Source of the DNA: JBCBCP01 sp038530575
Lineage (GTDB): Bacteria > Pseudomonadota > Alphaproteobacteria > Rhodobacterales > Rhodobacteraceae
DNA: 64,000 nucleotides
Assembly (NCBI GenBank): GCA_038530575.1
Contig: JBCBCP010000004.1
Location: forward strand, 73,775-137,774
Direction of reading: 5' to 3'
Part shown: positions 52,268-61,586 of the stretch, one piece after another
How positions within the stretch are numbered: position 1 is the stretch's first letter
Layout of the letters: every line of letters starts with the position of its first letter
Notes under the pieces: model-generated
Database searches by the model: none
The model's input: only the letters and a program-made list of their open reading frames with translations
What the model was told of the DNA's origin: nothing
Translations under genes and position numbers: made by a program

Positions 52268-53395
52268 TCAGGCTGGCTTGCGCGCGCAGAGCGTTCGCGT
52301 GACGTAAGGCCTTGCAGGACGGGGGCTTTGAATGGCTTCAAAGCCGACTTCTGCGCACATCTCACCAATTCGGGCTGCGCTGCGGGCCCGGCCCGTCTGC
52401 ATCGCCATCGTGTAGAATGCGAAATAGACATCGCCCGCCCGTTCGGGCTGCGCCCCGCCCGCCATCGGCTCGGACACGATCAGGCGGCCACCGGGCGGCA
52501 AGGCGTCAAACACCTTGGCCAGAAGCGCCATGACGGTGGCGTCGGCATGGTCATAGAGAACCCGGATCAGCGAAATCGCATCGGCCCCCACATCCGGCAG
52601 CGGATCGTCCCTGAAAGAGCCCGCATGCACATGTGCGCGGTCCGCAAGGCCAGCCTGGGCAAAGTTCGCCGATGCGTCCGGCACAACTGCCGGCAGGTCA
52701 AAAAGGTGCAGCTCCGGACCCGCATGCGCCTGGCCCACCGCGGTCAAGAACGCCCCCGTTCCGCCCCCGATATCCAAAAGGCGCGTGATCCCGTCCATCT
52801 TGACTGCGCGCAACGTATCCTCGGCCACGAGGTGCTGCGATTTTGTCATCAGGTCCGAATAGGTTTCTGCTGTGGCCGGATCTTCGGCCTGCGCCGCGCC
52901 AAAGACATAGGGCCAGAACGCGCTAAGCTGCGTGTCCTGCGGGCCGCGCAGCAGGCCAACCGGGTCCGACAGATCGGCATAAAACGCGCGGTGGTGGCGA
53001 ATCATCTCGGGCAGGCCCGGCACACCCATCAGCGCAGCACCTTTGCGCGCCAAGGCAAAACGCCCGTCCCGGCGGCGCTTCAGCAGGCCCAGCGCGGCAC
53101 CCGCCTGTAGGGCAATCTCCATCCGGTCTGCCGGCACATCAACCGCTTTCCCCATGGCAGCAGCCGACAGAGGACCCGCCCGAAGCCGGCGAAACACGTC
53201 CAACTCCACCAGCGCCATCAGCACCTGAGAGGACACAAAGCCCTGAACAAGATCGAAAAGTTCCGCCCCGTCGCGGCGCGCGGTGCCCCGGGTCAGGAAA
53301 AACTTGCTGGCCCAGCTTTGAAAATTCGGCTTTGCAATAAGGCGGTTCAGCCCGCCGCCTTTCCAGCCCGGCAGGTCGCTTGTTGCATCAGACAT
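52268..53395 (-). CDS. crtF: Demethylspheroidene / hydroxyneurosporene O-methyltransferase
   Basis: A 375-residue SAM methyltransferase that methylates the C-1 hydroxyl of carotenoids of the spheroidene pathway. The SAM loop is RLLDIGGGTGAFL near 183-195, and the N-terminal WASKFFLTRGTARRDGAELFDL region is typical of CrtF. It overlaps crtE by 8 bases, so the pair is one transcription unit. Confidence 0.95.
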   Translation of the reverse strand: MSDATSDLPGWKGGGLNRLIAKPNFQSWASKFFLTRGTARRDGAELFDLVQGFVSSQVLMALVELDVFRRLRAGPLSAAAMGKAVDVPADRMEIALQAGAALGLLKRRRDGRFALARKGAALMGVPGLPEMIRHHRAFYADLSDPVGLLRGPQDTQLSAFWPYVFGAAQAEDPATAETYSDLMTKSQHLVAEDTLRAVKMDGITRLLDIGGGTGAFLTAVGQAHAGPELHLFDLPAVVPDASANFAQAGLADRAHVHAGSFRDDPLPDVGADAISLIRVLYDHADATVMALLAKVFDALPPGGRLIVSEPMAGGAQPERAGDVYFAFYTMAMQTGRARSAARIGEMCAEVGFEAIQSPRPARPYVTRTLCARKPA

Positions 53396-54254
53396 GTTGC
53401 GGCGCCACCGGGGTCAAACGTTCGGCATACATGCGGACCATTTCAGCCAACTGCGCCTCCCCCTTGCAGGACGGGATCGAGGCAATGGCCCCGCCCAGAA
53501 TGTCCTTCAACCGGGAAATTGCACCCTGAACGCCAAGCTCGGACACGGCATTGGGGCGGCCATGAAGATCATCCTGCCCCGCCGGCTTTCCTAAAGTCGC
53601 AGAATCATAGAGCGCATCGCGCAAATCATCGGCGACCTGAAAGGCCTCACCAATTCGCGCGCCCAGCTCGAACCACGGTTCGGCCTCCTGTCCCGCGGCA
53701 ATGGCGCCCATCTGGGTCGCGGCAATGAACAGCGCTCCGGTCTTTGCAATGTGGTAGGCCTTGAGGTCTACCTCGGGCTCGCTTTCCCAGCCCTGACCGG
53801 CACAGATACCGCCCGGCATTCCGGTTCGTTGTGCAAGCGTCATGATCAGTTGCGCCACCCGGTCCGGGGCAAGGCCAGACTGACGGGCAAGGACTTCAAA
53901 CGCCAGAACGATCAGACTGTCACCGGCCAGAACGGCCAGAGGTTCCGAATAAGCGCGATGCACCGAAGGCTTGCCCCGTCGCGTGTCGGCGTCGTCAAAA
54001 CAAGGCAGATCATCATGCACGAGGGATGCGCAGTGAATGATCTCAAGCGCCGCAGCGGCTGCATCCGACAGCCCGGGACGATCATCACCGCACGCGAGTG
54101 CGACAGACATACAAATCGTCGGACGGATCCGCGCGCCGCCGGGCGCCGTGGCATAGCCAAGCGCCGAGGACAGGCGCGGCGGTACCGGGCCACGGCCCTG
54201 CCCCAAGGCGACGGCCTGCGCGATGGCGGCTTCGATACGGGGGGAGAGATTCAT
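53388..54254 (-). CDS. crtE: Geranylgeranyl diphosphate synthase
   Basis: A 288-residue prenyltransferase that makes the C20 precursor for carotenoids and the bacteriochlorophyll tail. The two Asp-rich motifs are HDDLPCFDDADTRRG near 80-94 and FQVADDLRDA near 205-214. The ATG at 54254 gives the usual length; the frame is open to 54398 across the PpsR region. It is divergent from crtD. Confidence 0.96.
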   Translation of the reverse strand: MNLSPRIEAAIAQAVALGQGRGPVPPRLSSALGYATAPGGARIRPTICMSVALACGDDRPGLSDAAAAALEIIHCASLVHDDLPCFDDADTRRGKPSVHRAYSEPLAVLAGDSLIVLAFEVLARQSGLAPDRVAQLIMTLAQRTGMPGGICAGQGWESEPEVDLKAYHIAKTGALFIAATQMGAIAAGQEAEPWFELGARIGEAFQVADDLRDALYDSATLGKPAGQDDLHGRPNAVSELGVQGAISRLKDILGGAIASIPSCKGEAQLAEMVRMYAERLTPVAPQHV

Positions 54255-54271
54255 GCGCGCTCCTGTCGGTT

Positions 54272-54313
54272 TGTAAACATGCTGATACAGCAATGTGTCA
54301 ATCATACTGGACA
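54272..54313. promoter_or_regulatory. Divergent crtE/crtD control region with two PpsR/CrtJ boxes
   Basis: TGT-N12-ACA palindromes at 54272-54289 and 54296-54313, 6 bases apart, between crtE (left) and crtD (right). On the minus strand a TTGACA -35 (54301-54296) lies inside one box and a weak -10, TGTTTA (54279-54274), overlaps the other. Joint repression of crtEF and crtDC is likely. Confidence 0.82.
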
Positions 54314-54342
54314 TATTGCGCAGACGAGTCAACAATCGGTGC

Positions 54343-55884
54343 ATGTGCGCGTCTTCCCCCTCTGACACCTCCCACGTGGTGATCATCGGCGCCGGCATTG
54401 CCGGGCTGGCCTCGGCTTTGCGGCTGGCTGGTGCGGGTGTGGGAGTTACGGTCCTTGAGCGTCATGCAGCGCCAGGCGGAAAAATGCGGACCGTCGACAG
54501 CCTGGCCGGTCCGATTGATGCGGGCCCAACGGTGCTGACCCTGCGCGGGGTCTTCGATCAGCTATTTGCAGAGGTCGGCGAGCGGCTCGATGATCATGTG
54601 GATTTGATCAAGCTGACAACGCTGGCACGGCACTTCTGGCCTGATGGCAGCAGGCTCGACCTGTCGGCGGACGAAGAAACAAATATCGCAGCGATCACGG
54701 AATTTGCCGGGTCCAAGGCTGCAAAGCAGTTCGATGCGTTCTGCGCCAGGACGCAGCGCCTTTTCGACGCCTTCGATGCGCCCGTCATGCAAGCCCCCGC
54801 GCCAAGCCTTGGGTCCCTGACAGCGCATGTGATGAAACAACCAACGTTGATTCCCGCGATGGCGCCGCTTGCGTCTTTGCGCAAGCTGCTGGCCCGCAGC
54901 TTTGATGACCCGCGCCTTGCCCAGCTTTTCGGCCGTTATGCGACCTATGTCGGCGGGGCGCCGCACCTGTCACCGGCGATCTTGTCACTGATCTGGCAAG
55001 CCGAAGCGCAGGGCGTATGGACGCCGCGCGGGGGTATGCACATGCTGGCACGCGCGATCGAAACACTTGCCCGCACCAAAGGCGCCGATTTTCAATATGG
55101 CGCACACGTTGCGCGCGTGTCTGTGCAGGGCGGACGCACGGACGCCGTGATGCTGGCAGACGGCACGCGCATCCCCTGCGACGCGGTCATTCACGCAGGC
55201 GATCCGCGGGCGCTTGCTGCGGGCGGCCTTGGCCCGTCGGTCACCGGGGTCGCCGCACAGACGCTAAAGCTAAGGCGCAGCTATTCGGCGCGGGTGCACA
55301 GCTTTGCTGCCACGCCCGAAGGTCTGCCGCTGGCCTATCATAACGTCCTGTTCGACGCGGACCCGATGGCGGAATTCCACGCGTTGGAACGCGGCGAAAT
55401 CCCGCAAGACCAGACCCTCTACATCTGTGCACTCGACCGAGCGGAAGGCACGCCGCCGCCCCTAGAACGCTTTGAAATAATCTCGAACGCCCCTGCGACC
55501 GCAGCGGCGGAACAGCCACAGGAAATCGACCAATGGCACCATCGGACAATTCACAAGATGACGGCGCAGTTCGGGCTGAACTTCAGCCCGAGGCCGAGCC
55601 CGCGAACCGTGACGACGCCCCAAGCCTTCGGCGCACTGTTCCCGCACAGCCAGGGAGCGCTTTACGGTCAAAGTCCGCACGGGCTGATGGCGGCATTCCA
55701 GCGCCCGACAGCGCGGACGCAGATCCCGGGCCTCTACCTTGCGGGCGGGGGGACCCATCCGGGCGCAGGCGTGCCGATGGCGACACGCTCCGGCCTGCAT
55801 GCGGCCGAAGCGATCTTGAGCGACCGAACTTCAACGTCCATGTCGGCCCGAACGGCTATGCGTGGTGGTATGTCGACGGCCTGA
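54343..55884 (+). CDS. crtD: Methoxyneurosporene dehydrogenase (1-hydroxycarotenoid 3,4-desaturase)
   Basis: A 513-residue flavin desaturase of the CrtI family that adds the C-3,4 double bond in the spheroidene pathway. The FAD motif is VVIIGAGIAGLASALRLAG near 12-30; the C-terminal motif is LYLAGGGTHPGAGVPMA. The ATG at 54343 is preceded by a weak ribosome site. The last 18 residues after AILSDR are read in a frame that also carries the conserved start of crtC. Confidence 0.94.
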   Translation: MCASSPSDTSHVVIIGAGIAGLASALRLAGAGVGVTVLERHAAPGGKMRTVDSLAGPIDAGPTVLTLRGVFDQLFAEVGERLDDHVDLIKLTTLARHFWPDGSRLDLSADEETNIAAITEFAGSKAAKQFDAFCARTQRLFDAFDAPVMQAPAPSLGSLTAHVMKQPTLIPAMAPLASLRKLLARSFDDPRLAQLFGRYATYVGGAPHLSPAILSLIWQAEAQGVWTPRGGMHMLARAIETLARTKGADFQYGAHVARVSVQGGRTDAVMLADGTRIPCDAVIHAGDPRALAAGGLGPSVTGVAAQTLKLRRSYSARVHSFAATPEGLPLAYHNVLFDADPMAEFHALERGEIPQDQTLYICALDRAEGTPPPLERFEIISNAPATAAAEQPQEIDQWHHRTIHKMTAQFGLNFSPRPSPRTVTTPQAFGALFPHSQGALYGQSPHGLMAAFQRPTARTQIPGLYLAGGGTHPGAGVPMATRSGLHAAEAILSDRTSTSMSARTAMRGGMSTA

Positions 55885-56753
55885 GTGACTGCGGCACGCG
55901 CGCCGTTTCGGTCATCGGGTTCATCGGGTCGGTGTTTTCCCCTTGGTATCGCTGGTCGGGCCGCAAGAGCCCGCAAAACCACGTGTGCATCAACGTCGCC
56001 ACCTACGGACCGGGTGGCCGGTTTACCATGACCGACCGGGGCCGGAGCGCGCTACGCCAAACAGCATCACGGCTTGAGGTTGGCCCGTCGATGATGCGCT
56101 GGGAAGACGACCGGCTGATTATCGACATTGACGAGATCTCGTCGCCCCCACTCATCAATCGGATCCGTGGGCAAATCGTGATAACTCCGAGCGCGCTTAC
56201 TTCGGTCGAGTTGGCGTTGACCCCAGACCATGCACATGTCTGGCGCCCCTTTGCCCCACGGTCGCGTATCTCTGTCGAAATTGACCGTCCCGGCTGGCAA
56301 TGGGAGGGCGAGGGATATTTCGATGCCAATTTTGGCACCCGCGCGCTTGAGGAAGATTTCAGCTATTGGACCTGGGGGCGCTACCCCAAGGGGGACGGGG
56401 CCACGTGTTTCTACGATGCCACGCGCCTTGACGGGTCCGAGCTGGCCGCCGCGTTTCACTTTGGCCCTTGCGGCAAGGCTGAGGTCATCGACTTGCCGCC
56501 GAAAGCGCCCATGCGCCGCAGCCTTTGGACAGTGCGGCGGGAAACCCGCGCGGACGCGGGCTACAAACCGCGGCAAGTGCAGGCGATGCTAGATGCGCCA
56601 TTCTACACCCGCGCGGCCGTCCGCACGCAACTGGACGGGGAAGAAACTGTGGGCGTGCACGAGGCATTGGATCTGCGCCGGTTCCGGTCTCCACTGCTGA
56701 AACCGATGCTGGCAGTGCGGGTTCCGCGGCGGGCACGTTGGTCGTTCAGCTAG
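55533..56753 (+). CDS. crtC: Carotenoid 1,2-hydratase (hydroxyneurosporene synthase), start unresolved
   Basis: Adds water across the C-1,2 bond of neurosporene-type carotenoids. Conserved sequence begins near 55833 (NGYAWWYVDG) and includes GFIGSVFSPWYRWSG, YFDANFGTRALEEDFSYWTW and FYDATRLDGSE. The only in-frame ATG/GTG/TTG before that point is ATG 55533, deep inside crtD; the next is GTG 55932, inside the domain. A CTG at 55881 overlaps the crtD stop (CTGA). The given start is therefore the longest frame, not a confident start. Confidence 0.85.
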   Translation: MAPSDNSQDDGAVRAELQPEAEPANRDDAPSLRRTVPAQPGSALRSKSARADGGIPAPDSADADPGPLPCGRGDPSGRRRADGDTLRPACGRSDLERPNFNVHVGPNGYAWWYVDGLSDCGTRAVSVIGFIGSVFSPWYRWSGRKSPQNHVCINVATYGPGGRFTMTDRGRSALRQTASRLEVGPSMMRWEDDRLIIDIDEISSPPLINRIRGQIVITPSALTSVELALTPDHAHVWRPFAPRSRISVEIDRPGWQWEGEGYFDANFGTRALEEDFSYWTWGRYPKGDGATCFYDATRLDGSELAAAFHFGPCGKAEVIDLPPKAPMRRSLWTVRRETRADAGYKPRQVQAMLDAPFYTRAAVRTQLDGEETVGVHEALDLRRFRSPLLKPMLAVRVPRRARWSFS

Positions 56754-56756
56754 GCG

Positions 56757-57239
56757 TTAGCCGGCAGGCTGCACAGCCTTTCGCGCCTCTTCTGGGTTCA
56801 TACGCCAAACCGCGGCGTTCAGCGCCGCGGCGATAGTCACCCAGACAAGGTAAGGCACAAAAAGTGCCCCCGCGATCCCGTCGACCTGCCACAGCGCAAG
56901 CATCGCGCTGAACACGGTTAGCCACAGGACCCCGATAATAGCCATGCCGAGGCGAATGTTGCGCAACCCAAAAAACACTGGTGTCCATAAACCGTTGAAT
57001 GCGATCTGCATCGCCCAAAAGGCCATAGCGATCCCGTTGTCTGGCTGCATCGCGGCGCGCGCGCCGGCAACGGCCATACAGGCATACAGCACCATCCACG
57101 TGACCGGAAACACCCAGTCGGGCGGCGTCCACGATGGTTTTGACAGCGCGCGATACCAAGGACCGGGAGGGAAAAGACCACCCGTGACCCCAGCGCCCAG
57201 ACAGGCCGCAAAAAAAATGCAGAACAAAAGCCAAAACAT
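56757..57239 (-). CDS. tspO: TspO/MBR-family membrane protein (tryptophan-rich sensory protein)
   Basis: A 160-residue five-helix protein. PSWTPPDWVFPVTWMVLYA and the later PYLVWVTIAAALNAAVW are family marks. In Rhodobacter TspO sits in the outer membrane, binds porphyrins and dampens photosynthesis-gene expression under oxygen. It ends 3 bases from the crtC stop and starts 4 bases after the crtB stop, so it is the last gene of crtI-crtB-tspO. Confidence 0.94.
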   Translation of the reverse strand: MFWLLFCIFFAACLGAGVTGGLFPPGPWYRALSKPSWTPPDWVFPVTWMVLYACMAVAGARAAMQPDNGIAMAFWAMQIAFNGLWTPVFFGLRNIRLGMAIIGVLWLTVFSAMLALWQVDGIAGALFVPYLVWVTIAAALNAAVWRMNPEEARKAVQPAG

Positions 57240-57243
57240 AAGG

Positions 57244-58260
57244 TTAACCTAGACGCGCCTGCGAGCGCATCAAGCGGTGCTGCTCAAGCGCGGCAAGCGC
57301 TTCGAACAGACTGTCGGACCGGCTGCGCGGCATCGGGTTGCCCGCCGCCTCGACCAAGAACGCGACCTCAGGCAGAGGTTTTGCATACAGCACCGCAGAC
57401 CTGGGCATCACCGCGGTCAGGCCCGCACGCGCGCCCGACGCCGCAAGCCAGCCCAGCTTAGCCGCCTTGCCCGTGCGCGCCCGGGAGGAGAAGGAATCGT
57501 AATCCATCGCGCGCAGCCGCCCACCGATCCCGGCATAGATCAGCCGCGCCGCAAAAATACCCGGGCGGCATGACAGTGGCAGCGCCGCAATACCCGCTTC
57601 TGAGCGATAGTAGAGCCTGTTTGCCTCCATCACGAGGCGGCGCGTCATCGCGCGCAGCGCTTTGGTTGGACGCGGATTGGCAAAGAACGCATCCCGGTCG
57701 ATCCCGGCCTCTTCCAGCCAGTCAGTCGGCAGGTAAAGCCGCCCTTCAAACGCGTCCTCTCCCACGTCGCGGGCAATATTGGTCAGTTGCATCGCCGCGC
57801 CCAGATCACAGGCGCGTGCCAATGCGTTCTGATCGCGCACGTTCATCAGCACGCACATCATTGCACCCACTGCAGACGCCACGCGCGCCGAATAGTCCAG
57901 AACGCCCGACAGGTCCTTGTAGGTCCGCCCCTCGGCGTCCCACGCCAGCCCTTCCAGAAGCGCGTCGGGCAAGGTGCGGGGCATGTCGAACTGTTCAACC
58001 ACAGCTGCGAATGCCCGATCGGGCGCGGCGTTGGCTGGCCTGCCTTCGTACACGGCATCAAGCCTATCGCGCAGGTTCAGCACGGACGCGACCTTGTCTG
58101 CCTTCAGATCCACTTCGTCATCCGCCAGGCGGCAGAACGCATAAAGCGCCAGCGCCGGATCGCGCACCTTTGCTGGTAAGACTTTGGAGGCCGCATGAAA
58201 GGAGAGCGAGCCATGGCGGATCGCCTCGCGGCAGGCTTCCATGTCGGCGGGGGCAATCAT
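57244..58260 (-). CDS. crtB: Phytoene synthase
   Basis: A 338-residue head-to-head prenyl synthase that joins two geranylgeranyl diphosphates to phytoene. The two Asp motifs are YAFCRLADDEVD near 41-52 and NIARDVGEDAFEGRLYLP near 154-175. The ATG at 58260 overlaps the crtI stop (ATGA); the longer frame to 58401 is an artefact. Confidence 0.96.
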   Translation of the reverse strand: MIAPADMEACREAIRHGSLSFHAASKVLPAKVRDPALALYAFCRLADDEVDLKADKVASVLNLRDRLDAVYEGRPANAAPDRAFAAVVEQFDMPRTLPDALLEGLAWDAEGRTYKDLSGVLDYSARVASAVGAMMCVLMNVRDQNALARACDLGAAMQLTNIARDVGEDAFEGRLYLPTDWLEEAGIDRDAFFANPRPTKALRAMTRRLVMEANRLYYRSEAGIAALPLSCRPGIFAARLIYAGIGGRLRAMDYDSFSSRARTGKAAKLGWLAASGARAGLTAVMPRSAVLYAKPLPEVAFLVEAAGNPMPRSRSDSLFEALAALEQHRLMRSQARLG

Positions 58261-59786
58261 GCGCGCACCGGATCCGGCACAAGCTGCGCCAGCACTTCGG
58301 CGGTCGAGATCACGCCGGGCACACCCGCGCCCGGATGCGTGCCAGCGCCGGCCAGATACAGCCCATCTGCCTCTTCGGAGACATTGTGCGGGCGGAACCA
58401 CGCGCTTTGCAGGATGCGTGGCTCGATGGAGAACCCTGCGCCATAGGGCGACAGGTAGCGGTCGCGGAACGTCTCTGGCGTGAACACCTGTTCGGAGCTG
58501 ATTTTCGAGCCTAAACCGGGCAAAAGCTGCTCTTCGAGCACTTTGAGCATCTTGGCCTTGTACGCCGCCTCTTCGGTCTTCCAGTCGACGCCGCCATGGC
58601 CCAGATGCGGCACCGGAGACAGGACATAGAACGTATCGTCCCCCTCGGGCGCGACAGACGGGTCGGTGACCGAAGGGCGGTGCACGTAAAGGCTCATGTC
58701 ATCCGCCAGCTTGCCCTTGATAAAGATGTCCTTCAGCAGCCCCTTGTAGCGCGGCGCGTTCAGGATCGTGTGGTGCCCGACATCGGCCCAATCGCCGCGC
58801 GTGCCCTTGGTGCCGAAATACCAGACAAACAGGCTCATCGAATAGCGGGTGCGGTTCAGGCGTGCCTTGGTCCAGCGCCGCTTTTTATGGCTCCGCAACA
58901 GGTTGGTGTAGGTGTGGCCGCTGTCCGCGTTCGACACCACGACGTCCGCGCCCATCTCAAGCCCGCTGGACAAGCGCACGCCCTGTGCGCGGCCACCGCG
59001 GATCACGATCTCGTCCACTTCGGTGCCCATCAAAAGCGTGCCGCCCTGATCGGCGATCACGCGGGCCATCGCCTGCGCCATCCCGGCCAGACCGCCCATC
59101 GCGTAATGCACGCCGTATTGCTTTTCGAGATAGCTGACGAGGATATACATCGACGTCACATGCAGCGGGTCGCCGCCGATAAAGAGCGGGTGAAAGCTGA
59201 ATGCCATGCGCAGTTTGTCATTCCGGAACCGCCGCGCGGCATGGGCGTAAACCGATCGGTCCGCACGCAGCATCGCGAATTTCGGCAGAACTTTCACCAG
59301 ATCCCACAGCTTGTGCATGGAGCGGCGGCCAAGATCCTCGAACCCGAAGGCATACCGCGCTTCGCTATCTTTCAGAAAACGGTCAAAGCCGGCCACGTCG
59401 CGCGGTTCGATCTTGGCGACCTCGCGGCGCATCGCCTCGGTGTCTTGTTGCGCGGTGAACACCGTGCCATCCGGCCAGCGGATCTCGTAAAACGGATCAA
59501 GCGATTTCAGCGTGACATCCGCATCAAAGTCGCGCCCGCACGCGGCCCACAGATCGCGGTAAAGCTGCGGGACCGTCACGATGGTCGGCCCCAGATCAAA
59601 CCGGTGCCCGTCCTGCCAGATCGCCGATCCGCGCCCGCCTGGCACGTCCAGCTTGTCAATCACGGTGACGCGATAGCCTTTCGCGCCCAGCCGCATCGCC
59701 GCGGCCAGGCCGCCCAGCCCGGCGCCCACAACAATCGCATGAGCTGCGCCGCCGGTGCGCGATTCGATCTGATCAAGTCTTGTCAT
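58257..59786 (-). CDS. crtI: Phytoene desaturase
   Basis: A 509-residue FAD enzyme that desaturates phytoene to neurosporene or lycopene; the spheroidene genes around it suggest the three-step, neurosporene-forming type. The FAD motif is IVVGAGLGGLAAAMRLG near 18-34, and the C-terminal motif is LYLAGAGTHPGAGVPG. The ATG at 59786 (MTRLDQIESR) is used; a GTG-type start at 59795 would add three residues. A PpsR box overlaps its start. Confidence 0.96.
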   Translation of the reverse strand: MTRLDQIESRTGGAAHAIVVGAGLGGLAAAMRLGAKGYRVTVIDKLDVPGGRGSAIWQDGHRFDLGPTIVTVPQLYRDLWAACGRDFDADVTLKSLDPFYEIRWPDGTVFTAQQDTEAMRREVAKIEPRDVAGFDRFLKDSEARYAFGFEDLGRRSMHKLWDLVKVLPKFAMLRADRSVYAHAARRFRNDKLRMAFSFHPLFIGGDPLHVTSMYILVSYLEKQYGVHYAMGGLAGMAQAMARVIADQGGTLLMGTEVDEIVIRGGRAQGVRLSSGLEMGADVVVSNADSGHTYTNLLRSHKKRRWTKARLNRTRYSMSLFVWYFGTKGTRGDWADVGHHTILNAPRYKGLLKDIFIKGKLADDMSLYVHRPSVTDPSVAPEGDDTFYVLSPVPHLGHGGVDWKTEEAAYKAKMLKVLEEQLLPGLGSKISSEQVFTPETFRDRYLSPYGAGFSIEPRILQSAWFRPHNVSEEADGLYLAGAGTHPGAGVPGVISTAEVLAQLVPDPVRA

Positions 59787-59823
59787 CCTGACCAAACAGT
59801 ACTGCTGTCTAGTTTAGTTGACA
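59781..59823. promoter_or_regulatory. Divergent crtI/crtA control region with two PpsR/CrtJ boxes
   Basis: TGT-N12-ACA palindromes at 59781-59798 and 59806-59823, 7 bases apart. The first overlaps the crtI start codon region. The second contains a plus-strand TTGACA (59818-59823) with a possible -10, TAGGCT (59840-59845), for crtA-bchIDO. The arrangement fits shared PpsR repression of crtIB-tspO and crtA-bchIDO. Confidence 0.82.
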
Positions 59824-59883
59824 ATCCTGCATCTTCGGTTAGGCTCCCTCTGGCGCAGACTCATCGGCGCACAGTGCGAACCC

Positions 59884-60585
59884 ATGACCCAAACCACGAG
59901 CCTTTCTTTCTTCCGTTATGACCGGGCCAGCGACCGTGCGTGGGCCTTTGTAATGATGGGCATCACGCGGTACCTGCTGCCGCGCGTCCCGGATATCGGG
60001 TTCTGGAAGCTGTGCGGTTCGGGCAAGGACGAAGGGTTCACACCCGTCCTCTTCCCCCGCGTTTTTGCCATTCTGGCCGTCTGGCCCGACGAGGATACCG
60101 CCCGCACCCGCACCGCGGAACACCCGGTCTTTCGCCGATACACCCGCCGGGCGAACGAGGCGATGACAGTCTTTTTGCACACCACAAGTGCCCGCGGCGA
60201 GTGGTCGGGCGCACAGCCGTTTTCGGCAGTATCAGAGCCTGATCACGGCCCCCTTGCCGCCCTAACCCGTGCCACGGTCCGCCCCAAGGTCGCCCCGCAG
60301 TTCTGGGGCCGAGTGCCGCGCATCAGCGACGTGATCGGCAACGACCCGCACGTCATGTTCAAAATTGGCATTGGCGAAGTGCCCTTGCTGCAGCAAGTCA
60401 CCTTTTCGATCTGGCCCGGCGCCGCAGAGATGGCCGCCTTCGCCCGACAATCCGGCCCCCACGCCGAAGCCATCCGCGCGGTGCGCGAAAACGGATGGTT
60501 CCGCGAAGAACTTTACGCCCGCTTTGCCGTCGTCGGCCACGCCGGAACGTGGGAGGGGCGCAACCCGATGGAGCCACGCAGATGA
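59884..60585 (+). CDS. crtA: Spheroidene monooxygenase
   Basis: A 233-residue enzyme that adds oxygen to spheroidene to give spheroidenone, the pink keto-carotenoid formed with oxygen. PDIGFWKLCGSGKDEGFTP, FKIGIGEVPLLQQVTFSIWP and GPHAEAIRAVRENGWF match CrtA closely. The ATG at 59884 is preferred to one at 59818, which lies in the PpsR region. Its stop overlaps the bchI ATG (ATGA). Confidence 0.95.
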   Translation: MTQTTSLSFFRYDRASDRAWAFVMMGITRYLLPRVPDIGFWKLCGSGKDEGFTPVLFPRVFAILAVWPDEDTARTRTAEHPVFRRYTRRANEAMTVFLHTTSARGEWSGAQPFSAVSEPDHGPLAALTRATVRPKVAPQFWGRVPRISDVIGNDPHVMFKIGIGEVPLLQQVTFSIWPGAAEMAAFARQSGPHAEAIRAVRENGWFREELYARFAVVGHAGTWEGRNPMEPRR

Positions 60586-61586
60586 GCCTTGCCTTTCCCT
60601 TTACCGCGATTGTCGGACAGGACGACATGAAGCACGCGATGATCCTGACGGCCATTGATCCAGGCATTGGCGGTGTTCTTGTGTTCGGCGATCGAGGAAC
60701 CGGGAAATCCACCGCAGTCCGTGCGCTAGCTGCTTTGCTGCCGCAAATCGAAGCCGTCAAAGGGTGCCCGGTGAATGCTCCGACGCGCGCCGACTGCCCG
60801 GACTGGGCCAATGTGCCCGGGGAAGACACACACATGATCCCGACGCCGGTCGTGGACCTGCCACTTGGCGTGACCGAAGACCGCGTGCTGGGCGCGCTGG
60901 ATATCGAACGTGCCCTGACCCGTGGTGAAAAGGCGTTTGAGCCCGGTCTGCTGGCGCGGGCCAACCGCGGCTACCTCTATATCGACGAAGTGAACCTTCT
61001 CGAGGATCACATCGTCGATCTACTGTTGGATGCCGCACAATCTGGCGAGAACGTCGTGGAACGCGAAGGCCTGTCGATCCGGCACCCCGCGCGGTTCGTT
61101 CTCGTTGGCTCCGGCAACCCCGAAGAGGGAGAGTTGCGCCCGCAATTGCTGGACCGGTTTGGCCTTTCCGTGGAGGTCCGTTCGCCCAGCAGCGCGGCAG
61201 AGCGGGTGGATGTGATCAAACGGCGTGATGCGTTCGAGCGCGCCAAATCGGCATTCATAGCTGAATGGGCTGGAGAAGAGGCTGCTTTGCGTGCCCGCAT
61301 CGTCGCGGCACGCGCGGCACTGGGCAAGGTCAAGACCACGGATGGCGCGTTGGAAGACTGTGCCGAACTGTGCATTGCGCTCGGCGCGGATGGCCTCCGC
61401 GGAGAGCTAACCTTGCTTCGGGCCGGACGAGCCTTGGCAGCGTTTGACGGGGCCAAAACCCTGACGCGGGCACATATCCGTGCGGTTGCGCCCATTGCCT
61501 TGTCACACCGTCTGCGCCGCGATCCACTGGACGAGGCCGGATCGACCGCGCGCGTTGAACGCACGGTCGAGGATGTGTTGGGATGA
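60582..61586 (+). CDS. bchI: Magnesium chelatase ATPase subunit I
   Basis: A 334-residue AAA+ ATPase that with BchD and BchH inserts Mg2+ into protoporphyrin IX, the branch point from heme. Walker A is GDRGTGKST at 36-44, Walker B YLYIDEVNLL at 131-140, and the sensor region is LVGSGNPEEGELRPQLLDRF. Translation is coupled to crtA and bchD through ATGA overlaps. Confidence 0.97.
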   Translation: MSLAFPFTAIVGQDDMKHAMILTAIDPGIGGVLVFGDRGTGKSTAVRALAALLPQIEAVKGCPVNAPTRADCPDWANVPGEDTHMIPTPVVDLPLGVTEDRVLGALDIERALTRGEKAFEPGLLARANRGYLYIDEVNLLEDHIVDLLLDAAQSGENVVEREGLSIRHPARFVLVGSGNPEEGELRPQLLDRFGLSVEVRSPSSAAERVDVIKRRDAFERAKSAFIAEWAGEEAALRARIVAARAALGKVKTTDGALEDCAELCIALGADGLRGELTLLRAGRALAAFDGAKTLTRAHIRAVAPIALSHRLRRDPLDEAGSTARVERTVEDVLG

